Assembly (NCBI RefSeq): GCF_002443295.1
Contig: NZ_BAOS01000031.1
Coordinates: forward strand, 23,608-87,607
Source of the DNA: Candidatus Scalindua japonica
Lineage (GTDB): Bacteria; Planctomycetota; Brocadiia; Brocadiales; Scalinduaceae
Length of the DNA: 64,000 bases
Direction of reading: 5' to 3'
A program made the translations under genes and the position numbers. Numbering within the stretch: position 1 is the stretch's first letter; each line of letters begins with the position of its first letter. The notes under the pieces were generated by a model. That model made no database searches. It was not told where the DNA came from and saw nothing but the letters and a program-made list of their open reading frames with translations. Positions 46,307 through 53,992 of the stretch are shown here, piece by piece.

Positions 46307-46919
46307 CTGGCTATCCCTCTTTTTTTTCAGTTAACAGATCGTTTTTGGTAAACTTTATCCAATTATTTAACCATTTTAATTATTGAGCCTGCGCATAAAC
46401 TCGACTCGAATAAAACATGCGTACTCTTTATAGTATATTAATAGTTCATTAGTACCATATGTGGCGTTGCATGTGGTTTCATCCTTCTCTATAATGGGAC
46501 TTATACGTCTGCTCTATTAATTATCTGAATAAATTCCCGGTTGAGTATGTATGGTTGACATTCCGATTGTTCTTAGATATCGTCTCTTTGTCATCCTTTT
46601 TCAATCGCCCTTCCACCGTTGGTCATTAAGGATATAAGCTATGTCTGTATTACCGTACGCTCCTCGCAGACAGTGCTATGCATCTATATCTTCCAGGTCT
46701 TCTGAAACAAAAGTCAGCCGTTTAGTTGTTTATTTTGGGTACTATATTGATTATAATTTAACGAATCCTTATTATCTACTAAATTGTGTGATAGCAATTA
46801 CATATGATTTATTTATAAAAACAGGTTGACTGTTGTGTAATAATAGTTATTATTTAACAATCACTGTTGTTAATATTCTGTTTTAAGTTTACTATTTTTA
46901 AAAAGGAGGAAATTAGTAT
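46307..46919. other. Long upstream region of the protoglobin gene
   Basis: No convincing gene; a 62-codon frame at 46641-46829 has no coding character. The end holds a plausible promoter (46826-46853), a short inverted repeat ttaacaa...ttgttaa (46854-46873) and a strong AGGAGG ribosome binding site (46904-46909). Confidence 0.5.
46826..46853 (+). promoter_or_regulatory. Promoter of the protoglobin gene
   Basis: A -35 ttgact (46826-46831) and -10 tattat (46848-46853) lie 16 bases apart, about 66 bases before the start codon. The inverted repeat just after the -10 could be an operator. Confidence 0.5.
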
Positions 46920-47573
46920 ATGTCAATTATGTCAGAAGCATACATGAAGATGTACCCTATGGAAGCGAAAGATAAAAAAGCATCCGGTAAGCCGACAGCG
47001 GTACTGGATATTCCAGAATTTAAAAAAGCGTGGGACCTTCACCGGGAGACGAGTATTGATATTGTTAAGCGCTTTGAGTATATGGCCCAGTGTGTCGGTT
47101 TCACTGATAAAGATACAGAGGCGATTAAAGAATCATCGGATATAATTGCCGCAAACTTGAAAACAATCCTTGATCATATTTATTATGAAAAACTGATTAC
47201 TGACCCATGGTTGTCCAGGTGGTTCAGGGATGAAACAGGGAAGATTTCCAGGCAATATGTTGACGTTCGAAGGGCAAAGCAGCAGAAGTTTCTTCTTCGG
47301 ATATTGGAGTGCAAATGGGATGAAGATTTTTTAAACCATGTTCGATGGGTTGGTGCTATACATGTACCTACATTCGGGTTGGAGGAAATGTATATACCTA
47401 TGAGATTGAATATCGCACTCTGGGGTTATATCCATCAATATTTGTTTAACCTGTTTGCTGAGGAGCTGAGGAGTGACCCTGATAAGTTACGTCGAATTAC
47501 GACTGCCTGGACAAAGCTCTTCTGGTTGGTTATCGATCTTTACCATATCGAATATTTGCCTTCATGGATGTAA
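46920..47573 (+). CDS. Protoglobin (globin-coupled-sensor-type heme protein)
   Basis: A 217-residue single-domain heme protein of the protoglobin family, which binds O2, CO and NO. It has the extended N-terminal segment of the family, the helical globin core and a candidate proximal His in FLNHVRWVGAIHVPTFGLEE (about 140-159). Helices such as MRLNIALWGYIHQYLFNLFA and TAWTKLFWLVIDLYHIEYL complete the fold. No kinase or cyclase output domain is attached, so it is stand-alone. A strong ribosome binding site and its own promoter indicate a single-gene unit. In an anammox background, NO binding is an attractive but unproven role. Confidence 0.8.
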   Translation: MSIMSEAYMKMYPMEAKDKKASGKPTAVLDIPEFKKAWDLHRETSIDIVKRFEYMAQCVGFTDKDTEAIKESSDIIAANLKTILDHIYYEKLITDPWLSRWFRDETGKISRQYVDVRRAKQQKFLLRILECKWDEDFLNHVRWVGAIHVPTFGLEEMYIPMRLNIALWGYIHQYLFNLFAEELRSDPDKLRRITTAWTKLFWLVIDLYHIEYLPSWM

Positions 47574-47600
47574 TGATTATGGTGTTATAAATTTTCTGTT

Positions 47601-47631
47601 CCCGCCCGGACATCATATTGATCCGGGCGGG
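47601..47631. terminator. Bidirectional terminator between protoglobin and DUF4438 genes
   Basis: Arms cccgcccgga (47601-47610) and tccgggcggg (47622-47631) pair perfectly over 10 bp around an 11-base loop. A T-rich run follows on the plus side, and the two genes converge here. Confidence 0.75.
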
Positions 47632-47658
47632 TGATAATTTTATAGCAAGCGTGGTTGA

Positions 47659-48549
47659 TTATTGCGACTTTTTCAGTTTTAAATAATGTGATAAATTTGA
47701 TTTTTTATTTATTACCGGAGTGATTTTTCCTTTGCTTGATGTGAGTATTGTCATTACACCAGGGCCATGGCCGGCGATTACACAGTCTGAATGAACAATG
47801 ATACCTATTGAAATGGCGTCCGTCTTGTAGATTCTTCCATAGGTGTGGTCTGCGTCAGAAATAGCTACGAAATCACCAAATCGTAGTGTTCCAAGTCCGA
47901 ATTTCTTAACAATTTTTTCATCAAACATCTGGATGTCATAATCTCCTGAATAGCTATGGTTTGAGCCTAGTCCGGACCCCATAATTGCTGCCGGTACTAT
48001 ATGGGTTACAGGAAATTTTATAGTGCCTTTCGACTCTTTTGCGGGTATCTTTGATAAGAGGCTGGGAGAGATGTTCATTATGTGTATGTCCGGATAATAG
48101 TTTGACAATACCAATCCTGTGCCATATGCCTTAATCTGCATCTTATCACCGACTACCATCTTTTCAAGTACCTTTGTTGGAAAATCTACTATCACATGTT
48201 CTATGCCTCCATGCTTTCCGGTTACAAATCCTTTGGCTCCCTTGGCATCTCCTGATACAACCTTTACTTCATTTCCGGCACATGCCAGTGTGTTAAGTCC
48301 GGCATTTGGTGACCAGCTCCCTGTAGGTTTCTCTGTATTTGTTATACTGACTCCCGGTTCTACATGATCGGCTGCCCATCCAATGGCCGGATCTCCTGTC
48401 CTGACATTATAAGTGATTCCACCAACACTCGGTAGGACAAGTGGTTTACCATCAGCGCTGATAACGTATGGTGTGTTGGCAAAAGTAGGACTTGATATCT
48501 GTCCTGTTACAGATTGCATGACTAATTTTTTTTCGTTGGTTTTAATCAA
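47659..48549 (-). CDS. DUF4438 family protein
   Basis: A 296-residue protein that matches the DUF4438 family as I remember it. Recognisable segments include LPSVGGITYNVRTGDPAIGW near residue 40, VKVVSGDAKGAKGFVTGKHG, and the C-terminal SIGIIVHSDCVIAGHGPGVM with TILTSSKGKI. There is no signal peptide. The family has solved structures but no firm function. It is a single gene upstream of a large membrane-protein gene on the other strand. Confidence 0.7.
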   Translation of the reverse strand: MIKTNEKKLVMQSVTGQISSPTFANTPYVISADGKPLVLPSVGGITYNVRTGDPAIGWAADHVEPGVSITNTEKPTGSWSPNAGLNTLACAGNEVKVVSGDAKGAKGFVTGKHGGIEHVIVDFPTKVLEKMVVGDKMQIKAYGTGLVLSNYYPDIHIMNISPSLLSKIPAKESKGTIKFPVTHIVPAAIMGSGLGSNHSYSGDYDIQMFDEKIVKKFGLGTLRFGDFVAISDADHTYGRIYKTDAISIGIIVHSDCVIAGHGPGVMTILTSSKGKITPVINKKSNLSHYLKLKKSQ

Positions 48550-48808
48550 TTTTATAACTCCTTCGGTTCAAAGTATGCTGTTTTGGAAATTAATAAGTGA
48601 AATCTATTTAGTTTTTTTATTTGATAAAAATTTGCGTAATAAAATAAATATTGAGTTCCAGATTAACACATTTGCAAGTGTTCTACCAAATAAATTTAAA
48701 CGTTAATTGAAGCTTGACCGCTAAACCTTTTTGATGTTATATTTTCTTAGTTTTAATAACAGTTTTTGATGCCATGTTTGGGGAATAAGGTCTTATTTGG
48801 AGATGATT

Positions 48809-50215
48809 ATGGAAACGTATATAGATAAACTTGCTCCATGGGAAGAGAGAAGTGCATATTATATAGAGGTAAAACTTGGCAGGAAAGTTAAAGACCTGAA
48901 AATATTATTAAAAAATCAAACGGAAAAGATGATTGCATCTCAAATCACCTCTGCTGATGAAATTGTCGCCAGTCAGGGTATAAGTGAAGATATCATCCAG
49001 GAAATTGGTTATGATATTAAGAGTATTGGGCTGGGGATGAGTGGGTTGAAAGCAGCGTTTGAGTGGGGTATTTCTGACGTTGTCTGGTTATTGGAAAAAA
49101 ATACTGATGAATTTCAGACTGTTATGATGAACCTGTATAAGGTCCCTGATAAACAATTGGATGATATCCGGTATAAATTGGATGATACATTTGCTACGGG
49201 TGATATGGAGAGTGCATTAGAAAGGTTTAGGGAAATAGAAACATTTATAAAAGATGATTTCTCTGTTTGTATCAGCCTTGGGATAATTTATTTCTTTCAT
49301 AAACTAGATAAGGAAAAGGCTTTAATCTACTTTGAAAGAGCCATCAAATATGCCAGACCGTACTCTGCTTATTACACAAGTTTTGCGTTATTATATAAGG
49401 CATTAATCAAACGCGACTTTGGCCTTATAGAGGAGGCAGAAAGGTGTTCAGGTGAAGCCATTAAGTTTTCACCGGGATTTACTGAAGCAATATATCAGAA
49501 TGCTCAGTATAATGCGCTTCTGGACAGGCCAGAAAAGGCTATCACACTATTAAGGAAGGCAATAAAGGAGGATATTGTCTATTGCTTAAAAATTTTGAGG
49601 GAACAGGATTTTAAGCAGATAAGTTCTGAAATTGCTAAATTGTATGAGGAAATCAGGGGCCAAAAAATTGAAAAAGTTAAACAAGTAATGGAAGAAGTAA
49701 AAAAGAATGTGCTTTTTTTAGATAATGCGGTAAAAAATATTGAGAAACTCGGCTATGATGTGTCTCTGGAATTTTCAGTTGAATTATACCGGGAAGGAAA
49801 CCGTGAAATAGATTTATTGGTACAAAAAAATTCGATCTTTGATGCGCATATTGCAGGAATACTACTCTCTCTTTTGCCAAAAAAACTTAATCGAGAAAAA
49901 GAACTACTAAAAAGGAGAGGTAATCAGATACATATGGACCTTGATAAACAAATAAAAGAGTTAAGTGACGGGATGACTGGTAAAAAGAAGAGGGGTGGCC
50001 CGATATTTTTCATAATTCATTTCTTATGTGGCCAGATTGTTGCATTTCCATTCGGATTGTACATTGGAATGCCTTTGGGGCTGTGTATAACAGAGGGCCT
50101 TCTTTTCGCGATATGTTTTTATGTAAATATCATACAACCTCAATCTCAATGGAAAGAGGTTGGTGATAAGCAAAGTGAACAAGAGAAACTATTGAGAGTT
50201 ATGAAAAAAATATAG
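48809..50215 (+). CDS. TPR-like protein with C-terminal membrane hairpin
   Basis: About 468 residues from the ATG at 48809, placed 7-10 bases after TTTGGAG; earlier TTG and ATG starts are possible. Residues 120-270 contain TPR-like units (CISLGIIYFFHKLDKEKALI, YFERAIKYARPYSAYYTSFA, AIYQNAQYNALLDRPEKAIT). A charged coiled-coil region follows. Two membrane spans lie near residues 390-445 (IFFIIHFLCGQIVAFPFGLY; LCITEGLLFAICFYVNII). It ends directly against the next gene, whose ATG follows the stop, so the two are likely co-translated. The function is not known. Confidence 0.6.
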   Translation: METYIDKLAPWEERSAYYIEVKLGRKVKDLKILLKNQTEKMIASQITSADEIVASQGISEDIIQEIGYDIKSIGLGMSGLKAAFEWGISDVVWLLEKNTDEFQTVMMNLYKVPDKQLDDIRYKLDDTFATGDMESALERFREIETFIKDDFSVCISLGIIYFFHKLDKEKALIYFERAIKYARPYSAYYTSFALLYKALIKRDFGLIEEAERCSGEAIKFSPGFTEAIYQNAQYNALLDRPEKAITLLRKAIKEDIVYCLKILREQDFKQISSEIAKLYEEIRGQKIEKVKQVMEEVKKNVLFLDNAVKNIEKLGYDVSLEFSVELYREGNREIDLLVQKNSIFDAHIAGILLSLLPKKLNREKELLKRRGNQIHMDLDKQIKELSDGMTGKKKRGGPIFFIIHFLCGQIVAFPFGLYIGMPLGLCITEGLLFAICFYVNIIQPQSQWKEVGDKQSEQEKLLRVMKKI

Positions 50216-50989
50216 ATGGACACTTTTGATATTCTTATTTCCACTATTGTATTAAGGCCATACGTTTTTATCTTATTAGGACTGTATTTGATCGCCGGCA
50301 GTTTTCAGCTTGGGTTGAAGAGAATAGCGGCTTTTACCATCCTGGCTTATTTAATCGCGTTCATTTCTGAGTATGCTTCTACCCGTACTGGTATACCTTA
50401 TGGCTTTTACCATTATACCGGTGAAACTCATGGGAAAGAGTTGTTCATTTCTAATGTTCCTTTTATGGACTCACTTTCGTACTCTTTCCTGGGGTATTTC
50501 AGCTACTCTCTTGCTCTCCTGTTAGTTTCACCGATAACGAGGACAGGGTGGAAATTTGAACTTTCTCACCCGCCCTGGTATTCAAAAAGAGTACTCATTC
50601 TTGCCGCAATATTGTTTGTACTCCAGGACGTATTGATAGATCCCGTCTCTCTCAGAGGGTCTGAATGGTTTCTCGGCCAGATATATTATTATCCGGAAAA
50701 AGGTATATACTTTGGCGTGCCTTTATCCAATTTTTTGGGGTGGTTTGTAGTGGGGCTTGCCATTATATATTGTTTTCAAAAGTTAGACCATAAGATGGGT
50801 TGGTCAAAAGAGCTTGCCGGTAACGCTCTAATGGGTCCGGTATTATATTTTCTTAATATGATTTTTGTTTTGTCAGTAACCTTCTATATCTGTGAATACG
50901 TTATAGGGATAATAAGCCTTTCTATCTTCAGCATACTTGTTTTTATTACTTTATTGAAAATACTTTCTGTATTCTCAACAAATAATTGA
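50216..50989 (+). CDS. CruF-like carotenoid biosynthesis membrane protein (DUF422)
   Basis: A 257-residue integral membrane protein with about seven spans. It resembles the DUF422/CruF carotenoid hydratase family: the conserved SEYASTRTGIPYGFYHYTG near residue 52, MDSLSYSFLGYFSYSLAL, and QDVLIDPVSLRGSEWFLGQI followed by YPEKGIYFGVPLSNFLGWF. Family members act on the psi end of acyclic carotenoids or related polyprenoid chains. No other carotenoid gene is nearby, so the substrate may differ. It is coupled to the TPR gene with no gap. Confidence 0.7.
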   Translation: MDTFDILISTIVLRPYVFILLGLYLIAGSFQLGLKRIAAFTILAYLIAFISEYASTRTGIPYGFYHYTGETHGKELFISNVPFMDSLSYSFLGYFSYSLALLLVSPITRTGWKFELSHPPWYSKRVLILAAILFVLQDVLIDPVSLRGSEWFLGQIYYYPEKGIYFGVPLSNFLGWFVVGLAIIYCFQKLDHKMGWSKELAGNALMGPVLYFLNMIFVLSVTFYICEYVIGIISLSIFSILVFITLLKILSVFSTNN

Positions 50990-51061
50990 CTACTGATTCA
51001 GCTCTCATCACCTATAATCAACAATATGATGTGCTTATATAATTAATGAGTATGACTTCAC

Positions 51062-51091
51062 TTGACAACCTGGCATTATACCTGTTAAAAT
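51062..51091 (+). promoter_or_regulatory. Promoter of bc cluster A
   Basis: A -35 ttgaca (51062-51067) and -10 taaaat (51086-51091) are separated by 18 bases. The cupredoxin ATG follows 59 bases later behind an AGGAAAGGGG ribosome binding site. Confidence 0.45.
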
Positions 51092-51150
51092 ATGTTACAT
51101 TATCAATGTAGGCTTTTTATATTATTTCATAAGGAAAGGGGATATTCAGT

Positions 51151-51864
51151 ATGAGAGTTTTTTTGAATTTTTTTGTTGTAGCACTGCTTGTAGCATTCTT
51201 TCACACACATAATGTTTCTGCTCAGGATGCATTATCAGCAGAAGATGCTAAGGCAGCTCAGGCAAAGTTAATTGAAGCATTGAAGTCACTCAAGAAGGAA
51301 ATCAGGACTGAAGTTACAGTAGAAAACGGTGGTTCTATTACAGGGACTGTAAAATGCAAAAGAGTAAGGCACCCTCAAGACGTTGTTGTCTATATTGAAG
51401 AGGTTAATGGCAACGACTATCCGGCACCTGAGGAGAAGGGTATTCTGGACCAGTTAAATCTGACATTTGTTCCTCATGTGATAGCTGTTCAGAAGGGAAC
51501 AAAGATAGATTTTCCAAACAGTGATAGCGTAAGGCACAATCTTTATTCGCCACCGGATTGCTGTAAACAGTTTAATCTTGGTACTTATGATGTTGGTGTT
51601 ATTAAAACAGTTGATTTTGATCAGGCTTGCTCCGTACCTCTTTTATGTAATGTACATGCAGAGATGTCGGCATTCGTTTTAGTACTGAATAATCCTTATT
51701 TTTCCGTTACCGAAAAAGATGGTGTTTTTAAGATAGATAATGTTCCACCGGGTACTTATAAGGTAAGTGCATGGCATGAGAAATTGAGAACTATTACTAA
51801 AGATGTCACTGTTGAAGCAGGGAAAGCAGCAAACATTGATTTTAATTTAAAGAAGAAAAAGTAA
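51151..51864 (+). CDS. Exported cupredoxin-like protein with CPR-type C-terminus (cluster A)
   Basis: A 237-residue protein with a signal peptide (MRVFLNFFVVALLVAFFHTH, NVSA; cleavage near 25). A helical stretch (27-60) precedes a beta domain containing a likely type 1 copper site. The candidate ligands are His in SDSVRHNLYSP (about 131) and Cys, His and Met in LLCNVHAEMSAF (about 169-176). Residues 185-237 (KDGVFKIDNVPPGTYKVSAW) resemble a carboxypeptidase-regulatory fold. It is first in the bc operon, 4 bp before the Rieske gene, so it is a good candidate for an extracytoplasmic electron acceptor or donor. A paralogue heads cluster B. Confidence 0.75.
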   Translation: MRVFLNFFVVALLVAFFHTHNVSAQDALSAEDAKAAQAKLIEALKSLKKEIRTEVTVENGGSITGTVKCKRVRHPQDVVVYIEEVNGNDYPAPEEKGILDQLNLTFVPHVIAVQKGTKIDFPNSDSVRHNLYSPPDCCKQFNLGTYDVGVIKTVDFDQACSVPLLCNVHAEMSAFVLVLNNPYFSVTEKDGVFKIDNVPPGTYKVSAWHEKLRTITKDVTVEAGKAANIDFNLKKKK

Positions 51865-51868
51865 AACA

Positions 51869-52393
51869 ATGGCTTGCCAGACTACATCGGACGAAAATAT
51901 AGCTACAGATGCTGAGGTTGTAAATCGAAGAAGGGTTCTCTCTCTACTTGGTTGGGGGTTTATAGGTGTATTCCTGACTGTAGTAGTTGGTTCTGCTATC
52001 AGGTTCTTCTTCCCGCGTATTATTTACGAACCTCCTACAAAATATAAGGTGGGTTATCCACTTGAATACACTCTGGGAGTTAGTGAAAGGTTTAAAAAAC
52101 AGTTCAGGGTATGGATAGTGAGAGAGGTTGACAGGATATACGTGGTTCAGGCTAAATGTACCCATCTGGGTTGTACTCCTAACTGGTTGTCAACAGAGGG
52201 GAAGTTCAAGTGTCCATGCCATGGAAGCGGTTTTACTCCAGATGGGGTCAATATTGAAGGGCCTGCACCAAGGCCTTTGGAAAGGTTTAAAGTCGCACTG
52301 GCTGAAGATGGGCAGATTATGGTTGACGAGAGTGTGAGGTTCAGGGGAGAACGGGATGAATGGCAGAAACCGGGCGCATTTCTTTCGGTTTAG
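51869..52393 (+). CDS. Rieske iron-sulfur protein (cluster A)
   Basis: High-potential [2Fe-2S] subunit of a cytochrome bc complex. The 174 residues have an N-terminal membrane anchor (SLLGWGFIGVFLTVVVGSAI, about 28-47). The cluster-binding boxes are CTHLGCTPNW (about 95) and CPCHGSGFTPDG (about 115), with Cys and His ligands and the disulfide Cys pair intact. It sits between the cupredoxin and cytochrome b genes. A strong hairpin follows in the 269-bp gap before cytochrome b. Confidence 0.95.
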   Translation: MACQTTSDENIATDAEVVNRRRVLSLLGWGFIGVFLTVVVGSAIRFFFPRIIYEPPTKYKVGYPLEYTLGVSERFKKQFRVWIVREVDRIYVVQAKCTHLGCTPNWLSTEGKFKCPCHGSGFTPDGVNIEGPAPRPLERFKVALAEDGQIMVDESVRFRGERDEWQKPGAFLSV

Positions 52394-52492
52394 TTGTTTG
52401 GAATTTGTAGCTCTTTTTTTCAGGTGTATAATCCGGTAGTTAACGATTGGTTTTATATATTTAATATTTCTTTAATTATTAAGCTTTGATGA

Positions 52493-52524
52493 GAACGGTA
52501 TTGCCTTTTCAGGCAATACCGTTC
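52493..52524 (+). promoter_or_regulatory. Strong hairpin between Rieske and cytochrome b genes (cluster A)
   Basis: Arms gaacggtattgcc (52493-52505) and ggcaataccgttc (52512-52524) are perfect 13-bp complements with a ttttca loop. It looks like a terminator stem, but the following bases (tatacgcatattttta) have only a delayed T-run. It could attenuate or process the transcript, setting the ratio of Rieske to cytochrome b. Confidence 0.5.
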
Positions 52525-52662
52525 TATACGCATATTTTTACAATGTATTTTCCTGCTTTTACCAGAAAGGGTATATACTGGTAATGATGCGGGTCACGAT
52601 TTCTGGCTTTGCTGGCCGAGTTTTGTCTTTTTATCCTGATAAGGATGGACGGGGGGGTGTAG

Positions 52663-53487
52663 TTGAGTAATAATGATGATAAAGACAAACTGGATATACG
52701 GGAGTTGATAAATAAAAAAGGTATTCCCGGGGCAATTAAACATACCATAGCAAACTCTCAGATTTGGCGTTCATTTTTTCGCCACAGTCTTGAGGACACA
52801 CCAAAGACGAGGATGCAGACAATAATAGGTAATGTCTTTCTTCACCTGCATCCAGCCAAAGTGAAAAGGCATGCTCCGCTTTTTAAGTTTACCTGGTGTA
52901 TGGGTGGCATAACATTCTTTACATTCCTTGTTTTAGCGATAACTGGTGTCTTTCTTATGTTTTACTATCATCCAAATGTTAGAGACGCATATTGGGATAT
53001 GAAAGGATTAGAGAACCATGTGCCTTTTGGTCTTCTCCTGAGAAACCTTCACCGGTGGGGCGCTCATTTAATGGTAATAACGGTATGGTTTCATATGTTC
53101 AGGGTGTTTATGACAGGTTCCTATAAACCACCAAGAGAATTTAATTGGGTGATAGGTGTTGTCCTGCTGGTCTTTACATTACTATTGAGCTTTACCGGAT
53201 ATCTACTTCCCTGGGACCAACTGGGCTTTTGGGCAGTGACAGTTGGTACTAACATGGCCAGGTCAACACCTGCCCTGGGGCATGAGGGCCCTTTTGGTGA
53301 GTTGCTTGGCATGACTGCATATAACGATATAAGATTTGCGTTGTTAGGCGGTTCGATGGTTGGTGGTAATGCGCTTTTAAGGGCGTATATATGGCATTGT
53401 ATTGGTTTGCCATTGATAGTCAGCATATTTTTAATAGTGCATTTCTGGAGAATCCGTAAGGACGGAGGAATTTCTGGTAAACTATAA
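52663..53487 (+). CDS. Cytochrome b N-terminal half (b6-like, cluster A)
   Basis: The quinol-oxidising, diheme subunit. The start is TTG at 52663, after a G-rich ribosome binding site. The 274 residues have four membrane helices. Heme-ligand histidines lie in [20 protein letters not shown] (about 128-147) and in [20 protein letters not shown] (about 243-262). The quinol site helix has [20 protein letters not shown] 45-residue charged N-terminal extension precedes the first helix. The C-terminal half of cytochrome b is encoded separately at 55793, behind two inserted genes. Confidence 0.93.
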   Translation: MSNNDDKDKLDIRELINKKGIPGAIKHTIANSQIWRSFFRHSLEDTPKTRMQTIIGNVFLHLHPAKVKRHAPLFKFTWCMGGITFFTFLVLAITGVFLMFYYHPNVRDAYWDMKGLENHVPFGLLLRNLHRWGAHLMVITVWFHMFRVFMTGSYKPPREFNWVIGVVLLVFTLLLSFTGYLLPWDQLGFWAVTVGTNMARSTPALGHEGPFGELLGMTAYNDIRFALLGGSMVGGNALLRAYIWHCIGLPLIVSIFLIVHFWRIRKDGGISGKL

Positions 53488-53695
53488 GCTGCAGGGGTAC
53501 GGTGCCTCTTGGCCTGGTATCTAATATATCTTACTCCAGAACTGTATTTAGAAAATATTGTAACTTTATGTTCATGGTACAACGCGCTCGCTCTCCTATA
53601 TAGAAGCGTTCTGAGGAGTATTGAGGGAGAAAGTTTATCTGTTTTGCTTGATTGATTGAAGTGGTTTGTACTGTTGAATTTCCCGCTTGTTGACA

Positions 53696-53748
53696 CTCCT
53701 CTTTTTCGAGAGGAGTCAAAATAGTGGAATCCTCTCGAAAGAGAGGAG
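53696..53748 (+). promoter_or_regulatory. 19-bp inverted repeat between cytochrome b and the 46-residue ORF
   Basis: The left arm ctcctctttttcgagagga (53696-53714) and right arm tcctctcgaaagagaggag (53730-53748) pair with a single wobble around a 15-base loop. Each arm is itself nearly palindromic, so two smaller hairpins (53695-53716, and 53730-53747 with a GAAA tetraloop) can form instead. It ends 49 bases before the TTG of the small gene. Confidence 0.55.
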
Positions 53749-53797
53749 CATATACTTGATTTACGCAACAGGTACTAATGAGAAATAGGAGAAAAAA

Positions 53798-53938
53798 TTG
53801 GAAAACATCTGGCACATTATAAGCAAACCTGACAATATTCCGATAATTGGATTAATCATTCTGTTGGTTTTCTTCACATGGCTGGCATTTAGTCAGGCAT
53901 TTGAACATGATCGGCTAAGTGAAGAAGAGAAAAAATAG
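53798..53938 (+). CDS. 46-residue single-span membrane protein (cluster A)
   Basis: A short gene with a TTG start behind AGGAG. The product begins MENIWHIISKPDNIPIIGLI and continues ILLVFFTWLAFSQAF, then EHDRLSEEEKK, with one membrane span. It closely resembles in layout the first 45 residues of the cluster B subunit IV protein (MSNIIHILFLKDNEVIALFG ... EAIKNDRLQKQGK). In cluster A the same segment is thus encoded alone, upstream of the NAD(P)H oxidoreductase gene. It is probably a small bc complex subunit. Confidence 0.7.
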   Translation: MENIWHIISKPDNIPIIGLIILLVFFTWLAFSQAFEHDRLSEEEKK

Positions 53939-53992
53939 AAATTACCGAGTAAATTGCTCAATCTAAGTTATTTATAATGAGGAAATAATCAA

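Noticed and set aside
46641..46829. 62-codon frame upstream of the protoglobin
   Set aside because: No ribosome binding site, Tyr/Ile/Ser composition typical of AT-rich noncoding DNA, and it lies over the promoter region.
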